Shown piece by piece: positions 58,915 through 64,000 of a DNA stretch of 64,000 bases. The position numbers and the translations under genes are program-made. The DNA comes from Xiphophorus maculatus. Its lineage: Eukaryota; Chordata; Actinopteri; Cyprinodontiformes; Poeciliidae. Position 1 is the stretch's first letter, and the number at the start of each line of letters is the position of its first letter. The stretch is from positions 10,020,996 through 10,084,995 of the forward strand of contig NC_036457.1 in assembly GCF_002775205.1 (NCBI RefSeq). The letters run 5' to 3'. The notes under the pieces were generated by a model. It was given only the letters and a program-made list of their open reading frames with translations. It ran no database searches and was not told where the DNA came from.

Positions 58915-61900
58915 CATGAACTATTTATTTTTTTATAGAACCGGTCAAGAACTGGATCTAGCATCAGTCCTGATCAAGCACTTGAACTATTTTAGTGAAA
59001 AAGTTTCAACAGACTTGGTCATTGATAAAAATAAGAAAAGTACACATCCCTGCAGCCTCTCCTAGCTAGATTTTAAAGTTAGGTTTAGTTGAGAAATATT
59101 TCTCAGTCCCTCTAGGAGTCTTCATGGGCCTTTCTGCTTGTTTGACAAAATTTGACTTAGCAGAAAGTAAAATTAAGTTGGCTTTTGGGGTGGCTTTTCT
59201 TCATTTCTCTCATAAAAATCAACAGAACAGAAAATGTTGTGGCGGCATCTTAAAATGTCTTTACAGCTCAGAAACGTAATATATTGACAAAGAAAAAACT
59301 TTCACAAGATGAAAACAAGTCGAGAGACACTTTTCTTCTTTGTCTTTCAGCAGAAAAATGCTGCTCTGATTAAAACAATCCTTCATCCAAGCAGCACATT
59401 TTGTAACCAAACTTCAACAACGCGGAGCTGATTTGTTGGTGGCTGACGCCCCACATATCTTGCTGGATCAGAAAACGTCCCTGAACTGAGGAATGTTTGA
59501 GGTGGGGTCTTGTGTTCATGCAGGAGGGAGAGGGAAGTGGGGGATCGGGGTGATGGGTGGAGGTGGCTTTTTTGTGGCTTATTTAGAAATGAATGACATC
59601 ACCAGACAGCTTCGGAGACGCCGCCTCTCACACTTCCAAGAACGGGAAAATATGATGTTAAAATAAGTGGAGGAAATGGGAGAAGGTAAGAGAGGCCGGC
59701 TGAGACCAGAGAGATCTGTTTCGCTGTGTAATTCTCCTTTCTTCTATATCTTTTGCTCTTTTGCTCCTTTGACTCTGTCATTTATTCCTCCTATTTAATC
59801 CCACTTTCTTTTCAGTCATTCCTGCACTTCAATGCCCCAGTTCTTCTGTTGCACTGGGCTGAAGTGATGGATGAAGAATGTCGGACAGGAAATGCAGTCA
59901 GCTCTTGACATCATCACTTCCTCTTCCTGCTGCTCATTTCCTACTGTTACGGTCATGCACTGTGCACAGTTTCATTCAGGGGACATGAATTATCCGATGT
60001 AGCGCGATAAGAAGAACAGTACAGCTGTGACGTCTAAGTAAAGCGACAGAAAATATTGTTTACAGATCCTATTGTTGAAAGAGAAGCTAATGCTTCCACC
60101 AGCTTGCACGCAATTCTCTGAAAACACTAAGTGGTTCTGCTTTCTCACAGAAACCAAAAACATAAAGCTTAAAATTTCGTCCAGCAGCTCTTTCACCGAA
60201 CCATGTTCTGCAAGAATTTGCCATCTGTTACACACATCCTCGCTTTCTTTTGCATTCTTGAGATATCTGCATCAGTAATTTGGCCTTCCAGTTGTTGTTA
60301 GGCATCATCCTGTCCTTTAGCATGCTGGCACGTACAAATGGTAAACCGGAGATGTGCACTTTGAGGGTCCCTGAAGGACGTTAGCTTATACAAATGAGTG
60401 AGTATAAATTAACGAGATGATTCCCAACTTTTAGGTTAAAATTACAGGTTGCAGTTGAATAAACTAATCTTTAAATTTGATCTAATAATACTTGAATAAA
60501 GAGAGTGGTAAAATTGGCTAGTTTCCAGACACAACCTTGTAGCAACCACCTCAGTTTTGTCCGTGAGGTAAAAATCATATCTAACTTGGAGTGTCGCAGT
60601 GGCCGCTGCTCTGGTAATGAAGGGGGAGAAGGAAGGGTCCGCCACATTCTTGGTCCATTCTCTAAAATCCTCCATATGCCTGGGGGAGGTTAGGAGTTAA
60701 GGATAGAGATTAGGTTCCCTGATGCCGGGACAGATGAGAGAGGAGCGCCTGAGGAGACGAGTGGGTCCTGAAGACGGGCAGGGCGGGGCGGGGGGAAAGT
60801 TGGACAGTCTTGGTGGGAGGAGTTTTAATTTATTTTATTTGACATGAAAACTTTGAGATTGGTAATGTGACTGAACAGGATACACATGTTCACAGCTTTT
60901 ATTTTCTCACATCCAGCTAAACTTTCCAACTAAATGTGGAATCAATACAGTTTGTTACACTGTCACCACCATGGTTGGCTGCCAGGGTAGTGTTCATTTT
61001 ATGGCAGTACAGCTTAGAAAACTTTTATAGTCATTAGTTTTCACCTCCCATAGTTGGTACTTTACTCAGTTTCGTCCTTATTGTGGAATCATGAACTCTG
61101 ACCTTAGCTAAGGAAAGTGAGCCCTGCAGTGCTTTGGATGTTTTCTTTGGTGACCTACTGGATGAGTTGTAGATGCTCTTTTAGAGTAATATTAGTATTC
61201 ATACAAAGGTCTACCTCTGTTTGGTGTTTTTTCCATTTGATCATGTCTCTCACTGTGGTTTGCTGGAGCAGAAAATCTTAGAAAAGGGTTTGCAACTCTT
61301 TCCAGACAGAGAGTTTTTTTTTAATCTGTTCTTGATTTTCTTTTGAGTGCAGCATTATGTTTTTTTAGTCTGTTTCGACAAAAAGTTCTATTTAAGTTAC
61401 TTCTTGTTTCGGGTACTAAAAATGCCTTAATGTGGCTCATGAAATGGAGCTCAGATTTGCAAATATTTGGTTAACATAACTTAATTTAGCAATTTTCAAG
61501 AGAAAAGCTAAGAATCCATTTGTTGTTTTTTGGGGGTTTTTAGACTTCACAAATGAAAGTTGTGTTTTTTTGAAACAAATGATATAAAAATAATTTCTTC
61601 TAGATGTGTCCCATCTATGTAAGCTCTTTCACTCATCCCCCAGTTAAACATGAGCTCGACGTTTAGTAACATAGTTATTTATTGGAAGATGCTACTAACG
61701 TAAAAGCGGTGGGTGTAAAAATAAGTTTATAATTCGACCTCCTTCTTTGAACTTGAAAATATACTTTACTGTTGTTCTTATTTTCCTTTCATTATAAATT
61801 ATTTTATTGTATTCAACTTTGTTTATTCTTTTATTACACTATTTTCAAGTCAAACATCAAGAATGCATAAATTGAATGCGAAAAGGTTTTATATAGCAGA

Positions 61901-63977
61901 AAATGTGTTGAAAAGAAAATCCCTGTTCAGTGTCAGAGCGAAAGTGTCTAAGATGTTGAACAGGCTTCCTTTATAAAATTATAAAACAGACTACTCAAGC
62001 TGTGTTTAGATAAATCTTCCTGTCCAGTCCACTTAGAAGTTGAACGTTTCTAATTGTTACTTACGTATGTACTAACTTACTGTGGGTGTGTCTTTAAAAG
62101 CACTCACTTAAACTGAACCTCTGCCTGGAGAACAAATATCTTAAGAGACTAAGAGGCTTTCAGGGATTCTGATGCTGTCCTGTTGCGTCTCTTCCTTTTC
62201 CTGAAGAGAAAAGTAATTTCACGTCTATTGAACGGATCATCATCTGAGAACACCTACATCACAAGTCACAGACAAACTATTCCCTCTCGTGGGGTAAACA
62301 GCAAGAGAATGTCGCAGGCTGGAATGCAATGTGGGCAGAAATTCAAGAGGAGCGATCCAGTGGCTGGATTGTGTTATAAACCCGAAGCCTCATACACTGA
62401 GATCAGACGGAGCTTAAGTGAAGGGAGAGGTCCCTTCCACAGGCATGATGAACATCTTGGCAACATAACTGTAGAGGCCCCAGAGGAGCACTGAAATCAG
62501 TCAGACTTGAAATTAAATCATATCCACCCATAAGACAGATCCACATGTTGTATTTATAATAAACTAAAATTTCTTCATGAGCATGAACTAGGTGAAAAAA
62601 TGCAGCGTGTCAAGAGCTGCACAGACTTTTAAATCCTTTTTAAAAACCTACCTTTATTTATTTGCTTATGGCTGTATTTTAATCATTTTCCTGAGATACG
62701 TGTTTAATTTATTTATAAGGTTACATTTAATTGTTTTGTTTTATTATTGTTGAAAATGGATAATTGCCTTACTGATGATTGAAACATTGTTTCTAACTGT
62801 TTAAATTGTGTGTGCTAAAAAAAAAAAACTAACTTGACTTGAACTGCCTCTGTATCCATGGCGATGCATTTTTGTCGTATCATTTAGGATTTTATACCAG
62901 AAAACAACGACTAAATATTTCCCTAACTTATGTATTATAAGATGCAAATATAAACATAGGCAGAATTATTTCAAATTATGAGATAGAAAACATGTTTTGA
63001 AAACATTTTCAGTCCATTATGTTACAAGTTTGTTTGATAATTTTATTGTATACATAAAGTATCTGGATGATTAAAGATAATCAAATGCATGAGCCACACC
63101 CATTTATTTCCATGTCTAGTTTTACTGCCGGTGAAAACACCATCAGACTCGTTATCTCCCAGTGAAGCTGTCCAGAAATGTGTGTTGCTTTTTTAAATCT
63201 GTGACCCAACCTGGAGCCTGTGTCAGCACTCTTGCCAGCGAGTGACATCATCTCTGATGTCATTCTTCGAGTCCCCACTGCATCTGCAGCTGCAGCTGCG
63301 TACGCCCACACCCAGCTAAAAACCAGCAACCTAAAGGGAAATGTTGTTAACACAAAGGCTCAAAGTCAACATCAACACTGAGCTCTAATTGTTACCAGTC
63401 AAATTAGATTGGAAAAGACAAAAAGGAAAAAATGAGAAAGAATTGTGTTATTTTGGCAGATGGTCATGTATTATACATCTCCTTTTGATTTAGTCTGCAG
63501 GACCGGTGCTTTTGTGGTGATGTAATATGTGACTGCATCATTTATATGTTTTTTCCCCCCATTTCTCAATCTATTTTTACCTCTCCTGATTTTTGCCATT
63601 TGCTTCTTACATGCATCTACCTCCTCACAGTGCCTGGTCCTGAATCTAATATTTATGCACTTCCATTTTGTCAATCTTACTTTAAACCAAGCACTCGAAA
63701 CTCCTTTTTTCTTCAGAATGAGTTTGAACTGATTTTCAGCTTTGGCTCTGACAGTGAGTGACAACTTGATGCAGCTTTTTTGACCCATGTGCAAAACATC
63801 ACCCTGAACACACCGACAGCATGGTAAAACAAAGTGATGTTGGCAACAAGCTGATGGGGGTTTGCTTTTCTGTAGTAAAAACAGGTAAACTAGTCGTTGA
63901 TAGTTGACTAGGAGCACCCACTTTGAGTTACAATGAAGTGGTTCAGATCAAGAAAAAAAAATCTAATTAGGAATGTG
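58915..63977. other. Intergenic right-hand part, nothing supportable
   Basis: About 5 kb without a recognisable gene on either strand. A GC-box-like cluster (GGGCGGGGCGGGG) near 60782 is the only promoter-like word. Open frames of 60-150 codons (59990-60235, 62183-62494, 63471-63917) lack family resemblance or splice-compatible partners. Confidence 0.45.
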
Positions 63978-64000
63978 GGTAACACTTTATTTGAAGGGGT
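63978..64000 (+). repeat. Start of a dispersed repeat cut by the window end
   Basis: GGTAACACTTTATTTGAAGG is the usual first line of a very common fish repeat (GGGTAACACTTTACTTGAAGG). Only about 23 bp are inside the window. Confidence 0.45.

Noticed and set aside
62183-62494. 103-codon plus-strand frame
   Set aside because: It is not recognised, has no convincing splice context, and sits in AT-rich intergenic DNA.
63471-63917. 148-codon minus-strand frame considered as the AKAP12 alpha first exon (MGQKS)
   Set aside because: An internal MG start is present, but the following residues do not resemble the AKAP12 alpha N terminus and no phase-1 donor fits.

Overview
This is vertebrate genomic DNA, almost certainly from a ray-finned (percomorph-type) teleost. 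The genes are split by GT-AG introns, the intergenic DNA is AT-rich and full of decayed Tc1/mariner-like elements and MITEs of the kind common in fish, and the recognisable proteins are teleost versions of five vertebrate genes. The order SYNE1 - ESR1 - ARMT1 - ZBTB2 - AKAP12 is that of human 6q25.1. Two genes expected from human synteny, CCDC170 (between ESR1 and ARMT1) and RMND1 (next to ARMT1), are not visible. A cyprinodontiform-like fish is possible but cannot be proven here.

Layout. 1-8.1 kb, plus strand: the last nine coding exons of SYNE1 (nesprin-1), ending in the KASH exon and a 3' UTR. 8.1-23.1 kb, minus strand: the complete coding part of ESR1 (oestrogen receptor alpha), from a long fish-type A/B domain to the F domain. 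The SYNE1 and ESR1 3' ends face each other with poly(A) signals about 95 bp apart. 23-28 kb: repeat-rich spacer. 28.3-31.9 kb, minus strand: complete ARMT1 (DUF89 family) in five exons. 32-39 kb: spacer with a CpG-rich block, probably the ZBTB2 promoter. 39.2-41.5 kb, plus strand: ZBTB2 in two coding exons. 42.7-47.4 kb: spacer. 47.7-54.9 kb, minus strand: AKAP12 (gravin/SSeCKS), one giant exon plus a 25-nt first coding exon that gives the beta-isoform N terminus. 55-64 kb: AKAP12 upstream DNA with repeats and no gene that I can support.

The genes do not form a pathway operon-style; they are a conserved vertebrate syntenic block. ESR1 is a ligand-controlled nuclear receptor, SYNE1 an outer-nuclear-membrane anchor, ARMT1 a metal-dependent DUF89 enzyme, ZBTB2 a BTB zinc-finger transcription factor and AKAP12 a PKA/PKC scaffold.

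I found no wholly new biological system. The observations most worth checking are a set of CTCF-like motifs, two in convergent orientation around ESR1-ARMT1; two very short stop-free introns whose length is a multiple of three, in ESR1 and ARMT1; the in-frame long A/B start of ESR1; the deeply conserved AKAP12 beta micro-exon; and a pair of near-perfect palindromes inside a transposon relic.
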